This document shows, one piece after another, positions 34,251 through 54,853 of a DNA stretch of 64,000 nucleotides. Source of the stretch: Typha latifolia (lineage: Eukaryota > Streptophyta > Magnoliopsida > Poales > Typhaceae); contig CM034101.1 in assembly GCA_019914945.1 (NCBI GenBank), positions 13,837,188 through 13,901,187 of the forward strand. The letters run 5' to 3'. The notes beneath the pieces were generated by a model, which ran no database searches, had not been told where the DNA came from, and saw only the letters and a list, made by a program, of their open reading frames with translations. A program made the position numbers and the translations under genes. How positions within the stretch are numbered: position 1 is the stretch's first letter; every line of letters begins with the position of its first letter.

Positions 34251-37200
34251 TTTTTAAAGAAAAGTAGATAGAAATGAAGAATAATAAAACTGTTTGTAGC
34301 ATCTACCTACCCAACTCTTAACACTTTAATATTGAACTCTGAATGTACCTTCGAGACCCACATACTACTTTTATGCCTCCTTCCTAGGACCTTCAATAAA
34401 ATGTGAATGATCCCTTATGTTAGCCTCCCTTTTTTCTTATAGTTTTTGTCTGTTTTTGTAGAGAATGTAATCGGGTAGCCTGACTGCACTAGAAGTCTAG
34501 AACTCCACCCTCATCTCTCTTGTATTTTTTTGGACGATGCCTAGGGCAACCTAGTTGGCCATATTAACAGCTCTTTGTGAATGATATAAAAATGTCACTC
34601 TACTTAGTGGCACCAAACAATATTATATCCACATAGCAGGATATTTCAAACTCTTTTTGAAGGATTCATTACAGTTAGTCCTATTAAACTATCATCGTTT
34701 ATTATATGTACATCTTATTTAAACCTTTTTTTTAACGCATAGTTCTTTTAACTTAATTTTCTTTTAAATTTAGAGAGTCCATATAGTTCTTTTTTTAGTT
34801 GAAAAGGTTTATGTAGATGTCTTTTTTAGTTTAGAGATTCTATGTGGATAATTAAAAAAGATCAGTGGGCATAAAAACTGTGATAATTCAGAAAGGCTGT
34901 GTAATTATTCTTTTTGTTTAGTTATTTTAATAAGGGTTTATAATCGGTAATAAATATCTGTTAGGATGAAAAAAATAACCCAACATGCCTTTTGAGTGCC
35001 TCTTTTATACATTATCTAATCAACTCACTTATATTCCCATCTATTTAATGCATATTTACAATACTTATCTATACCTAACTTTATTTGAGTCTCCACAATT
35101 GACCACATTGGTCGGGTCATATTAGCTCGTAGTAGAAATTATGGATTCAATTCCTCTAAAGCATTATAAATGTCTAGTTTAGATCTATCATGACATGCTT
35201 TAACCAACATATATATATATATAGTCTCATTATTTTTGAAGAAAAAAAAAAGAAATTTATCTATAGGATTGCTTGTACTTGAGTGAGTACTTAGATTCTC
35301 AAAATACGTAATGAGCCAAAAGATTTATTTTGAGTTGTCAAACATCTAAAGAGTGCTCTCTGACAGCCGATGAAACAAAAACCTAATTTTATCCCAAACA
35401 CCACTTGCCCATAAGCAATCATCTTTACCTGTGAATAACACTAGTGCAATAATCTACTTTTATTTCATGATTAGATTTATTAGGACTATAAGCTCTATGA
35501 TAACCTCCCTCTATCTGATGCATTTGTCTCATTGACATCATCAAACTATTAAGAAAGACTATAGGGCTCATTCCATATTCCTTTCCTTGACTCAATCTTA
35601 GAGCTTCACTTTGGAATTGATGTTAATTAGAACACACATGATCATATGTACTTGGAAAAAAATTTTCCACCAGTTTCTTGGAGGAAATCAGTTTAGAAAA
35701 TGAAGATGAAGTGAGAGCTTCATTATTTCATACGCTTGTTAATAATTGATAGTAAGTATATGAGATAATTATATTTAGACCCTTCACGGTTGATTATCAC
35801 TAAGAACTTAACATTCTTTGTTCACACCGAGTCAAGTCGGACTCAAACTCGAAGCCCAACCAATTTTGGTAGGCCAAATCCAACTCGTCTTGGAATATCT
35901 TTTTTTTTTGTTCTTCAGGCCCAAGTTTGCCCTATGTAATTTTCAGTTTAATTTAATCTTCTAAATTGTTTTTTTATTTAAAATTTTTTTTAGAGCCCGC
36001 TTGTGTTTGGCTCATTTGGTTTGCCAAGTTAAGTCAAGCTCGTTTAGAGATTTCGCTCAACTAGCCAGAGTTAAACTAATAAATTTAAGGAACTAAAGAT
36101 CTAACCATTAATATCAATCTAACGAGTAGAATATCTATTAACTAGTTATCAATTTTCTACCATTACAATACCTAGTAATCTCAAATCAAATGGCTAGAAA
36201 ACTATATCGAGTTGAATACAGGAGAGCTAAGCCTCTACTCGTTTATATTTCAAGCTCAAATTTTAGTTCATGCTGAATCATTTATTAAATAAGTGATTCA
36301 TTTTCAAACAAAATTTCGAGCCAAATACAAATTGTTCGTGGACAACAAGCTAGATTGACCGCCATAAATATATGCAACTCAGAATTTCTAATTTTACAAA
36401 TGGTTATATATAACCTTTCATAAAATATAGGTTTGTCATTTATCACAAATCCTAGTGGCATAATGGTTTTTTTTTTCGAGGTTCAAAAAATCGAGATCGA
36501 AATTAAAATATTATTTTAAAATATAAAAAAACTTCTATTAAAAAAATTGTGATGCAATAAAAATAGAAAAGAAGAAAAGATTAGAAAGAAAATAAGCAAA
36601 AAAAATTAAATAAAAGAAAAAAAAACTATGGTGCAGCATAAAAGATGAAGTAAAAAGAAGAAAAAAAAGGAGAAAGTGAAAGAAATGAAAAAAAAACTAA
36701 GAGACAAATAAAGATATTAGTTAAAAATTATACACAGAAATGCGTCGAAGTTTGTCTGAGTTTGATTTGTGTCACCGGAGTTCGTCGGACTGCACAAGAA
36801 ATAATGATTATATGGTAAGAATAATAAAAAAAGGGAAAAAAATAAAAGAGATAAAGAATTCGGATTAGGCCAAAATCGGTGGATCCTGACCGAGATCAGC
36901 TGACATGGCAGACGATGGTTTTTTCTATAATAATGATATCAAAAACATAAATGAACAATGTCATAAACCACACGGATCTTCGACTGTCACTTTCTTAATT
37001 ATTGAACCCTCTCAAATAATAGAGGAGTTTCCGTAATAGGGATAAAGATCCATGATCACCATCTTATCCTATTAAAAGCATCACCTTTTCCAATACGGAA
37101 AAACCAATGGGAGTTTATCATTGTTAGTCTCGTAATAGAACGTTACTTCCAGTAATAAAACTCCTTAATAACCAAGTAATAATCTTGATGTTTTGCAACT

Positions 37201-37762
37201 CAACTACTCCCATTATATTGTGATAAAGATGTTACCAAAGTGTCCCAAACCTCCTTGAGCTCAGATCTCAGAGACATTATCTTTTCTTTCAACTAGAATC
37301 TACAAAAAAACCTGTTTATAAAGTCATGCATCACCTAGCACCATACCATCAATGCATAGCTGTAGTACATTCTTAGACTCAAATATTTAACAATCAAGGG
37401 AGAAATTTTAGGATTCTGAATTGGCTATTCAAAGAGGAATCAAAACATGGACTGACCAGGCAAGTGTTTGAAGTGCCAAAAGAAACGGAAACCTTAAATT
37501 TGGTCAAAAATTACGACGATTGGCTTGAAAGGAGCTGCCTTCAGTAGGGGTGGAATAGATTAAAGGTCTGTCAGAGGTAGGATTGCAATGTTTTTATCCA
37601 CAATCCATCCATATTGAATGCAGCACCCTATCCAATGAGTGAGTGAGACCCATCACCTCTCTTCCTCTTGGAACCTTATCCTTGCCAGTGCCAAAGATGT
37701 GGCATAAAGCCCTTGAGAACTTCGAGGAGCAGTTATGCTAGATTCAGTTTGAGATGCAATCC

Positions 37763-37766
<4 letters not shown>

Positions 37767-37793
<27 letters not shown>
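37767..37793. repeat. (GA)n microsatellite upstream of SAUR
   Basis: Perfect GA tract about 350 bp before the SAUR start codon. GA repeats in promoters can bind plant BPC/GAGA factors; relevance here is unproven. Confidence 0.85.
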
Positions 37794-38080
37794 CTATTGT
37801 ATCCATATCTAGATAACACAGGAAAACAAATTAGATGTCAATAAAAAAGTATAATATATATTGCTATCATATTAGGTATCAGCATATCAGCATAGATTGA
37901 AAAAAGAAATATATATATTTCCTATAAGATGTAGAGCATCTCCCCAGTCCAACTAATAATTGCAATATTTCCCATTAATGCTCCAGGACCAACATGGGTC
38001 AGTAGGCTTAATAAATTGACATCTAAATTAATCAATTACATGTCTTTTTATAAATCTCCGCAATAAAGCATCCAACAGTA

Positions 38081-38086
38081 TATAAA
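38081..38086 (+). promoter_or_regulatory. TATA box of the SAUR gene
   Basis: TATAAA within GTATATAAAGG, 61 bp upstream of the start codon, a normal distance for a short SAUR leader. Confidence 0.65.
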
Positions 38087-38141
38087 GGCATGAATATTCT
38101 CATAGGTTTCATACTATTACTATACTTCTCACACCAGAAAC

Positions 38142-38519
38142 ATGAAGGTGTTCAAAAGGAGATTCCTCCTGACCCTCCTGAGGAGGTGGAAGAAGATCAG
38201 CTATGAGTTGCCAACCTCTATAAGCAGTGATAAGCTGAAGTGGATTCTTCTGAACTGTAAGGAGGAAGAAGAGGAAACCATTCCAGAAGATGTCCCCAAG
38301 GGTCATACGGTAGTGTACGTGGGAGAGGAGCGCACGAGGTATGTAATTAAAGTCGCCTTCCTTGAGCATCCGTTGTTCCATGAATTGCTTGATCAAGCTA
38401 GGGAGGAGTATGGGTTCAAAGCAGACACTAAACTCTGGATCCCCTGTGATGAGAATAACTTCCTTGGTGTTCTTCATAACGTCGGTTCACAGCAACAGAA
38501 ATTCTCGTTATGCTCCTAA
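38142..38519 (+). CDS. SAUR family protein (small auxin-up RNA)
   Basis: Single-exon gene for 125 residues, as is usual for SAURs. The auxin-inducible domain spans about residues 48-113, with VPKGHTVVYVGEE, RYVIKVAFLEHPLFHELLDQ, AREEYGF and LWIPCDE all in place. A basic N-terminus (FKRRFLLTLLRRWKK) precedes it. Many SAURs inhibit PP2C.D phosphatases at the plasma membrane, keeping the proton pump phosphorylated and promoting acid growth; others act in senescence or stress. The acidic EEEEE stretch (about 41-45) and the short Ser/Cys tail are variable family parts. No second SAUR lies nearby, although SAURs often occur in clusters. I cannot assign a subgroup number. Confidence 0.93.
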   Translation: MKVFKRRFLLTLLRRWKKISYELPTSISSDKLKWILLNCKEEEEETIPEDVPKGHTVVYVGEERTRYVIKVAFLEHPLFHELLDQAREEYGFKADTKLWIPCDENNFLGVLHNVGSQQQKFSLCS

Positions 38520-40481
38520 CGCTCAAATCTCTCCAACAATTCACCTAATAAGCATCCGAAGATGAATTGCAGATCTACAAAAGAGGAATATGTTAATACC
38601 ATGTTATAATCTAGATAAAATGTATTATAGATATTCTAGCATTCTCATGTTTTTCCATAGATATTGATGCAACAATAAAAATCGATAGGTGTATACTGTA
38701 TGTATATATCCAACTACATATCTTCTTTATCTCCTCATGATGGGAGTTCAGAAAATAATAGTAAAAAAATGAATTAAGTAAATAGGGATTAAGACAAAGT
38801 TCTCAAAGAACACTAAAGTAGAGATCCAGAAACAACTATACATTGACAAGAACATGGCTTTTACGGCTTTTCTCAACATAAAAATCTGAGGCAGCGTGTC
38901 TCACTAAGTATGAGAATAATAAGAGATATATCTAAAAAAGTTGGGAGACAATATACAAAACAATCCTGGATACATTATTTTTCTATAAACGAAAATGTAA
39001 TCCTACTTCTTATGATTGTTGAATGCAAAAACTGCATCATGATACTCAAGGTGTTGTGCAATATGATAAGAAGTAGTGGCTGAGATAGCACAGATATCGG
39101 CAAGGAATTGTGATAGTATACAGAAAAAAATTGGGGAGAAAAGAAAACCCAGAAATAAGCAGCTAGTGATCTCAGAACCCAGGTATAGCCTCTCAATCAG
39201 AAGTTTCGTGAGTATAGGATGCAAAAGAAAACAAAGGCTTGCTTGGCTAATACCATGAATAGAAAGTGTTTTACTTACACAAGCATGTTGCTCCACTGTT
39301 CCTCTTATTTAGTACAGGGTTTGGATAAACTATTGAACATGTTTGTAGCCTGCCGCCATTCTTAATGACTTTCATGTACATTTAGAAAGTTTGCAAAAAG
39401 CAGAAAGTATTACAACAGTGCAGAAGAAAAAATAAATAAGAAGAAAGTAGGATCTTCTATGAACTTGCCAACTACAGTAGGCGCTAAAAGTAAAGCAACC
39501 ACATGACAGTTAAAAATTTAAATGGTCAAATAATATCTCGATAAACAGAATGATTAATTGAAACCATGATATGTACAAAATCTGGATGGCAAGCATCTAA
39601 ATTTAGCAAGGTTTTGAGTACACCAACTGAGACAAATTATAGGACTATAACTAAAAGAAAAAACTAGACCAAGTTAGTAAAATGAAGACTACAAAATATA
39701 ACTGCAAGAAACAATCACAGATTCAGTCATTCTATTTCAAATAGGTAACACAGATAATTGAGGAAGGCAGACCATATCAATTGTCTATTTTTCACAAGTT
39801 AATATGGCTTATCATGGACGCAATCACAAATTCCTAATAAACGACGATTCTATTGAATGGTTCCACTTCACCTCCGGAAAAGAGTCCCCTCACCCTAGTA
39901 GAAGATATGCTGTCGAGATAGATTCTCTTCAAGTTGATACGCTTTACAGAGTAATTTTGCAGCATATTCATGTTGGATTTATATTTCCATACAACACCAA
40001 GGCACTAGATCATTCCCAAATTCCTTTGACTCCCTTCGTTCCACTTCTGCCCAAGCACTGTTTACTAGATTCTAAAATTGGACAAAAATTTCACACGATC
40101 AAAAGGTCAGTGGAAGGAAATAATAACAAGACTTCTGCCATATAAAGGAAAAGGAAAGGGCATAGCCCTCCAATTCTCCAAGTATGGAAAAGGCGTCCAC
40201 AAAGCTCAACAGAGACAAAATTGCAGTAAGATTAGCATTACCAGTTCAAGGTCAACCAACATCAATGGCAAGGCCTATCACCTAAAGCACTGATTTCATT
40301 ATCAAATTATGTATTTCTATAACAAATTCTTTTTTCTAGTAAGAGAACAAGCAAGATTCATACCCCAAATGCAACAATACGAAACAAAAAGTATAACAAA
40401 AGAGACATCAATAGTACCTCCACGATTAATCGCATTTACAAAGATCCACCCGACCAAACCATCATGCCATCACCGATGCAG
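38520..40481. other. intergenic region, in part a duplicated 3' flank
   Basis: SAUR 3' flank to about 38750, then AT-rich DNA. From about 39650 to 40481 the sequence is alignable in patches with 42890-44495, the 3' flank of the intact membrane-protein gene. Shared patches include AAGTTAGTAnAATGAAGA, ATGGCTT near 39800 and a splice-donor-like CTCTAC|GTAC equivalent. A minus-strand frame at 39003-39296 ends the stretch but has no recognisable family. Confidence 0.5.
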
Positions 40482-40925
40482 TTATCTGAGTCCACTAATA
40501 CACTTCTCCAAATCCTCCAGTCCAACCTTTTCCCTTCCAATTCCGCATCCTTACGCCTCACCGGAAGGTAGAAAACCAACCAGACTACCATGAAGTAAAC
40601 CTCCACGAGCGAAGGAGTCGACGGGTGGTTCTCGGCAATCGGATTCTGGGGGGGGTGGGAGGTGAGAACATTTACTCTCGAAGGCTTTGGGGAAGGAGAC
40701 GATATAAGAGGAGGTCAGACTGGAGGAGAAGTCGGAGTAGGGGAAGAAGTAGTGGTCAGCGGCACCTTCGATGTAATAGGACGAGGAAGAGGAACTGTTG
40801 GTGGTGGAGGTGGTAAGATTGTAACCGGAGATGGCGGAGCGGAAGGACAGGAGGAAGAGGGAGGCGACGAAGGAGCGGCGGAGCACGTCGTCGGTCGAAC
40901 GGAAGTCAAGCGTGGGGTCCGCTAT
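40482..40925 (-). pseudogene. internally deleted copy of the 44496-45716 membrane-protein gene
   Basis: The minus strand matches both ends of the neighbouring 406-residue gene and lacks the middle. The N-terminal part reads IADPTLDFRSTDDVLRRSF where the intact gene has MAELTLELRSTGDLLRRSF: the start codon has become ATA (40925-40923). After a gap of roughly 250 codons comes SLVEVYFMVVWLVFYL in a second frame. A further one-base shift then gives LEDLEKCISGLR and a stop at 40484-40482, matching the intact C-terminus LEDLEECINGIR. Lost start, deletion and frameshifts show it is not a working gene. Confidence 0.85.
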
Positions 40926-42950
40926 GGGTGGTTGAAACGAACTGGAAAATTCTTTCCTTCGTTCTTATTATTCAAACAAATCCTTCGATGACTGACATGG
41001 AGACAGAACCAGAATCTCGTCGGATCTTCTAATGCATTAATTTAATTTAATTTTCTCAAATCTATTGCCCCTTTTTTTTTTTGAGCTTGGTATAGCTTTA
41101 TAATGGGACGGACTTGCCAGGTTCTGGAACCAGCGAACTATATAAGAGTGAATCTTTTGCTAACTCACAAATGCAAATTGTAAACCTTTTAAAAAATATA
41201 TTGCTCGAATTGAGAAGATTCTTATTTAATTTAGTAATAAAATTCGTCTTTCTTTTTATTTTATTTTATTTATTTTAAAACGTATCGGAGTTGATCAAGT
41301 CCATCACAAATTAGACAATTTTGATATACATTGGTTAATTATATCCAATAAATATTTACATAGGCAAGTTTCTTTAATCGAGTCATGGATCTCTCATGGT
41401 GAAACAAGTAACAACGTAGTTATTCTATCAAAAAGTATGTTTCAGCTATTGTTCAACAAGCCCTAGACTACTCAACAAACTTAGCCAAGACCCTAAAACT
41501 CAGGTAAGATTCAAATGCAACAGTTTCAGCTATTGAGCTTGTCACTGTATTACTTAGAAGAAATAGCTATTTACAAGCCACTCGAATATTTAGCATGATC
41601 AATTGAGCTTGGATCCAACTAGAAAAACTAATCAAATTAAATAACACGATGTAGAAGATCATACATCTTAGTTATTCTCATCCGAAGAGGAGCAAATAAA
41701 ATGGGCACACTGATCAGTAGGACTAAAGAAATCACAGTTGATACACAAATAGCTAATTGGAAAGGAAATTTACCACCCTTCCTCAATATAACTTGACTGC
41801 ATTTTCTTCATTTCAAAGTTGAACAGATCATAGCAGCACGCCCTAAATAAAGCCAAATCAGAAATCCGAAAATCTAAGCAACAAGCTTTGCTGGTAAGTA
41901 AATCTGATACCAATAGACTTTCAAATTTCAACAGTCTTGCCAATAGAAGTGAGGATTCATAGCACAAAACTTTAAATGAAAACTAAAAGAAGACCCTATT
42001 TATAGGATTACGAGAATTTAAACTAGTAATGGGCAGACTACGGAAGTTTTAAAGTAGGGGAAAGCAATAACAAATAAGCTTGAGAATGTGTTGGTTCAGA
42101 TCAGCAGCAGAAACAAATTATAATTGCCAGGATTCACAATAGAATGTAGGAGATGTTGATATCAGGTTTTCTGTCATCTGTTACTGAAAGTTTAATTTCT
42201 ATCACTAACTTGTATCATTACACAACTGTCAAGTTTTGCAATTAGCCTTTACCTCAATTTTTGGAGAGATCTCACAAAACATCATACTGTTCCTGAAGAA
42301 GGCGTTGAGATGCATCTGCATCCTTCCCTAAGTTCCTTTATATCTATAGACATTTAGGCTTCGTACAAACTACACATATGACTATCATTGAGTAGGGCAA
42401 TTACCTATACTTGTTAACTACGGAAATCATAAAATGCTGAAACCATTCTCATGGCGTTACTAACAGCAGTGCCATCACTATTGTATGCTGATAAATAAGA
42501 CTGACTACGCAATTGACACAAAAACGACAGAACAACAATTGCAAAAAATTTGAACAGCTGTTGGATAAATCACCTCTAATTGTGTAACCTTGATCTTAAG
42601 GTCGTCAAAGTGATACAGTCTATATGTCAATCTTAAAAACCTCCCACAAATGGAGGACTAAAAGATTATCTCGCTCCTTTGCCATCCATTTGCTCACTAA
42701 TACATGGGTGTGCTAATTATCAGCAAATAACATGCTCCCAGCATCCGAATCACGTTTTTGACTTCTTCTAACTTCGCTATTGGATCTGAAAACAACGTAA
42801 TCCTGTAATGGTCATGTGTTAAGTATTTCTTGGTGAGGTCTCGATGGACAGAACTGGAGTAAGAATTTAAACATACTGAGTTAAATCTTGAAGTTATGAA
42901 TAAGAAATTCGACTAAGTTAGTACAATGAAGATTATAAAAATTATAGCAC
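40926..42950. other. intergenic region without recognisable genes
   Basis: AT-rich sequence upstream of the pseudogene. A poly-T run occurs at 41073-41082. No coding signature was found on either strand. Confidence 0.45.
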
Positions 42951-42959
42951 TCAATATGC

Positions 42960-43830
42960 TCAGAATAGATTGGAAAAACGTTAATCTAAGGTATGTTCGA
43001 ATACCAATTGAAAATTTTAGGCTAACTCTTATCTAGGAGATAAGCAGAAACACAAATATAAACAAATAATTAGAAATATAGATTAAAGCAAACACAAACG
43101 ATTTTATATGAAATACTTCAAATCAATCACTAATAATGTGCAAATACAAGAAGCACTTACAAACTTCTCACTGAATCTCACAGCTATATCTAAAATTATT
43201 TTGCTCACTTGAATTCGCGATGAATTGCTTCAAGTGATTGATCTACCAATCTTAGTGGCTCTCGAGATTAGAAATCTTCAATAAATCTCCTCTCTCTAAC
43301 ATTTTTTTATCACCAATAATGCTTAATCATAACTTTTTTGGAGTTCAAAATCTCTTAAATCAGAATTATCCCTCAACTTAGCATTATTTGATTTATGTGT
43401 AAAGAAATAGATTGAAAAACTAATTTAAGACTGAACCTATTCAAGTCCGGCTCGAGTATTCGAACATCTTGTAATTTCATGCTCTCTGACAAAAGCGTTT
43501 GAATGCCAAAGGGTTCATACAAACAATTGAATGCAAATTGGTCGTTTCAATGCTCATAAGTATTCTTTTCATACTACTCCAACTATCATAACGCCGTTTG
43601 AGCATTTCAAAGACAATCTTCATATTGCGTGAAACATTGTAGTCGTCTGAACACCCTCCAATAATCCAAGAGATATCTTTCACTTATTCCAACTCTTGTC
43701 AAATGTGTTAAATTATATTCTTACCTTCTACAATCATGCTCGTACAAAATATTTTATACACAAGTTGCCAGTACAAAAGTCTAACATAGATAAATCAGAA
43801 ATTTTAGTATATCACAATTATATCACTTAT
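42960..43830. repeat. probable insertion in the duplicated 3' flank (unclassified)
   Basis: Sequences on both sides (42890-42950 and 43840-43880) match neighbouring positions in the pseudogene copy's flank (39655-39720 and 39790-39830). There they are only about 70-100 bp apart. The extra 0.85 kb is therefore an insertion here or a deletion there. A solo LTR is possible (TGTTCG near 42987 and TCTAACA near 43790), but I found no target-site duplication. Confidence 0.4.
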
Positions 43831-44495
43831 TCAAGTTTGCCAAATTAACATGGCTTTTCAGACAGATCCCAAACATAACAAATTATTAATTTATTAATCT
43901 ATTAACCACTTGCACATTAACTATGCAAAAAGCATGCCGACACTCAAATAGAACACTCACCCTGTCCAGGACCAGTTCCCTTCATGTCAACATACTTTAA
44001 GGGGTGGGCCATGCAGAATATGCAGCAGCATTCAACATTTCACAGTGAAAAAGTGTTCATCATGGACTATTATTACCGAAACAAACATGAGAGAGCATTT
44101 TTTAGACCCATAGAGAAAAAGAAAGAAATAATTCTCCCATTGTGACCTTCCAATCCTTTAAGTATAAGACATTCCAAACAAAGTTCACAGAGATCCAGAA
44201 TGATAAAATTACAGTAAAATTAGTTGTACCATCAAGGTTTCAATGCCATTGGCAATGCCTACTATCGAAAATAAGCACTATTTTTGATACAGTAAAGCTT
44301 GGTATCTATACATAGAGTCCTTCTTCTCAAGAATTGCACGTGCAAGTTGATCATCCTAACCACAACATTAATGAAGACAACAAGAAAAAAAAGGTGTACT
44401 TTACTTTGAAGAAATAGTGTAACAAGAGAAACATCAAATAGTACCTCTACAACTGATTGAATACAGAGAGATCCTCCAAGCCAATACCACTGCTG
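43831..44495. other. 3' flank / 3' UTR of the membrane-protein gene
   Basis: Patchily conserved with 39790-40481. On the minus strand, GTAGAG|GTACTATT at about 44446-44437 looks like a splice donor after the stop codon and is conserved in the pseudogene (about 40421-40410), so the gene may have a 3'-UTR intron. Confidence 0.4.
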
Positions 44496-45716
44496 TCATC
44501 TGATTCCATTGATACACTCCTCTAAATCCTCCAGCCCAAACCTCCTCCCTTGCAATCTCACATCTTTACTCCTCGCCACGAAATAGAAAACCAACCAAAG
44601 CACCATGAAGTAAACCTCTGCCAGAGAACGAATCAGCCCACCAAACACTCTCCCTCCGACCTTCAGCGCAACCCGCCTCCCCCACCTCTTGCAAATAACC
44701 ATCTCCAATGCCTTGACAACGACGACTTGTACAGGCATCAGCGATACCAAATACCACCCTTCCTTCACTACGCTCCTTCCTGGCTGCCTCCCATTGCGGC
44801 CCATGACCACCACCCACCGCAAAATTGCAAAAATTACCTCCCCCGCTGCATCGAGCACTGCAGACACATATATGAACCCCGGAATTACCTCGGGGAATAG
44901 CTTCGAGCTCGCCAGTGATATCAAGGAGGTCAGTAACTTGATTTTGAGGGAGAATTTGAAGAGATCAACCTGATTGTGGAAGTCTGGGGAGAAGAGGAGG
45001 GAGAGGGATTGGCTTAAGGTGTCCGTTGAAACCCACCGCAAGTAAACGAGTGCCTTGAGACGACGAATCCCGAGGAGCGCGCCAGAGAAGAAGGCGTTGA
45101 TGGTGGAGACCGGCTTCCGGAGGTGGGAAGCGGCGACGGCGAAGAAGACTATGCCGAAGGCGGAGGAGAAGACGAGGACGAACCCTATAGTAGCAAGGAT
45201 GTAGAAGGAGGAGACATGGACCATGATGTAAAGCATCTGCAAGACTTGTTCATCGAAGATTCTAGGATCGAAGGCTCGATCTTGGCCATCGGATTCGGCG
45301 GCGTCGGGGTTGATGTAGGAGAAGTAGAAGGGGGCGGAGTGGGAAGCCGGAACACTAATTTTGAAGGGTTTGAGGGAGGAGGAGGGGAAGGATGAGTTAT
45401 AGGAGGAAGTGGGAGGGGACAAGAAGAAGTAGTCAACGGCGGCGGCGGCGTCTAGTTTTCCGGCGACGGGAAGGTCGAGGAACGGGGGATCGTGGTTGTG
45501 ACGTTCAGATATAGCGGACGTGGTGGAGGTGATGTTAATGGTGCGGATGCGGTCGGAGATGGCGGCGAGGCCTGGGGCTCCGGCGAGGAGGGCGGAGCGG
45601 TAGAGTAAGATGAGGAGGGAGGCGAGGAGGAGGGATGGGAAGCAGGCGAAGAAGGAGATGAAGGAGCGGCGAAGCAAGTCGCCGGTGGAACGCAGCTCAA
45701 GGGTCAGCTCCGCCAT
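44496..45716 (-). CDS. multi-pass membrane protein of unknown function
   Basis: Single-exon gene for 406 residues, from the ATG at 45716-45714 (Kozak-like ccATGGCG) to the stop at 44498-44496. I recognise its style from uncharacterised plant membrane proteins but cannot give it a family name or function. Hydrophobic stretches include residues 17-45 (FISFFACFPSLLLASLLILL), about 155-192 (MLYIMVHVSSFYILATIGFV), about 275-305 around IPGFIYVSAVLDAAGEVIFA, about 318-340 (WYLVSLMPVQVVVVKALEMV) and about 365-385 (EVYFMVLWLVFYFV). This predicts about five to six membrane passes. A Ser/Pro-rich loop lies between the first two. The coding sequence is GC-rich. A broken copy lies downstream at 40482-40925, whose match at both ends supports the frame chosen here. 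Confidence 0.75.
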   Translation of the reverse strand: MAELTLELRSTGDLLRRSFISFFACFPSLLLASLLILLYRSALLAGAPGLAAISDRIRTINITSTTSAISERHNHDPPFLDLPVAGKLDAAAAVDYFFLSPPTSSYNSSFPSSSLKPFKISVPASHSAPFYFSYINPDAAESDGQDRAFDPRIFDEQVLQMLYIMVHVSSFYILATIGFVLVFSSAFGIVFFAVAASHLRKPVSTINAFFSGALLGIRRLKALVYLRWVSTDTLSQSLSLLFSPDFHNQVDLFKFSLKIKLLTSLISLASSKLFPEVIPGFIYVSAVLDAAGEVIFAILRWVVVMGRNGRQPGRSVVKEGWYLVSLMPVQVVVVKALEMVICKRWGRRVALKVGGRVFGGLIRSLAEVYFMVLWLVFYFVARSKDVRLQGRRFGLEDLEECINGIR

Positions 45717-46622
45717 GGGAGTTTGGTTGGAGTTACTTTGAGCCTAGGGAGATATGCAATGGAAATGGTCTTCGTTCAAATTTTATCGTTTTCTAGTTCC
45801 TTGTGGACACAAGTCTTCGTTCTCGTTGACTTGGAAACACGGAAGTGGAAGGCAATCATGGATGAACTCTTCACCGCGCACTTTATATTTATTTTGGATT
45901 TTACCAATTTTCTAAATTAAAAATCTTTAGATCCATATTAATTCCACTTTATTAATCACATTTGTAATAAATATAGACAAGAAGGCCTGCTGCTTGTAAA
46001 TAAGATCAACTTGCTTGCTCCAATCATGTCCACACGAATGAAAAATACGCCGGGCTTTTACAAACAAATATATTATGCATAAAAGGTGCAGATAACTTGC
46101 ATACGCATAAAAAAAAATTAAAAAAAAAATCTATACTGCTTACGTAGATACTGTATACCCGTTAGATATAAAATATATCCACAACAAATCAAAGTAACTT
46201 CTTTGTAGGTGACGCGTTTTAATGCATATATCTTGCAAAACATTCGCCACTAGAGATATATGCTCTATATATAGCATGCATCTGCAATAGCTTGTTTTTC
46301 CTCAATCAAATAGAATGGCACGTACTAATGTTTGATATGAAGTTCAAAAATACTGCAACAAGACAAAAACTTTGTCTTCTGTTTGCTTCATTTCAGAAAT
46401 TCTTGATGGCATGAATAATTAACATACAGTAACCTCATGGCATTAAGCCTTAATGGAAAAAAAAATATAACAGTCTAGATAGTGTCATCACTATATGATG
46501 GCTGCAAACAAGATGGGCTAGGAAGCAGTTGGAAAGACCAAAAATAATATTACAGAACAAAATGTGAACAGGAGGGGGATAAGTTGCCTCTGTTGTAGTC
46601 CTAACAGATCGTCAAATTTGTT
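45717..46622. other. spacer between the membrane-protein gene and ADK
   Basis: Contains the promoter of the membrane-protein gene on its left and the ADK 3' region on its right. AT-rich, with poly-A runs near 46110-46130. No gene seen. Confidence 0.5.
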
Positions 46623-54846
<8,224 letters not shown>

Positions 54847-54853
54847 TATATAA
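54847..54853 (+). promoter_or_regulatory. candidate TATA box and leader of the MOM1-like locus
   Basis: TATATAA is followed at 55010-55030 by AGAACCCTAATTCTTCG, a telo-box-like AACCCTAA motif common near plant transcription starts. A splice-donor-like CTGTT|GTAAGA at about 55010 could end a non-coding first exon. The link to the coding exons downstream is inferred. Confidence 0.35.

Larger units (their letters stand above)
31805..38080. other. 6.3-kb intergenic region without recognisable genes
   Basis: PPCK 3' flank, then AT-rich DNA. Simple repeats: (AG)n 31957-31987, (GATTT)n-like 32170-32195, (AG)n-(TG)n 33461-33491, (AT)n 33988-34008, (CT)n 34217-34250 and (GA)n 37767-37793. 35790-36080 has AAGTC/CTCAA-type words resembling the ends of the MITE at 20569-21250, but without clear borders. 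36460-36860 is A-rich. Long frames here (for example 33098-33376) show no family resemblance. Confidence 0.5.

Noticed and set aside
39003..39296. 97-codon minus-strand frame that looks partly protein-like
   Set aside because: No family recognised, no upstream exons or start context found; left unannotated.
42960..43830. Complete LTR retrotransposon
   Set aside because: No paired LTRs, primer-binding site or gag/pol frame in the window; at most a solo LTR.
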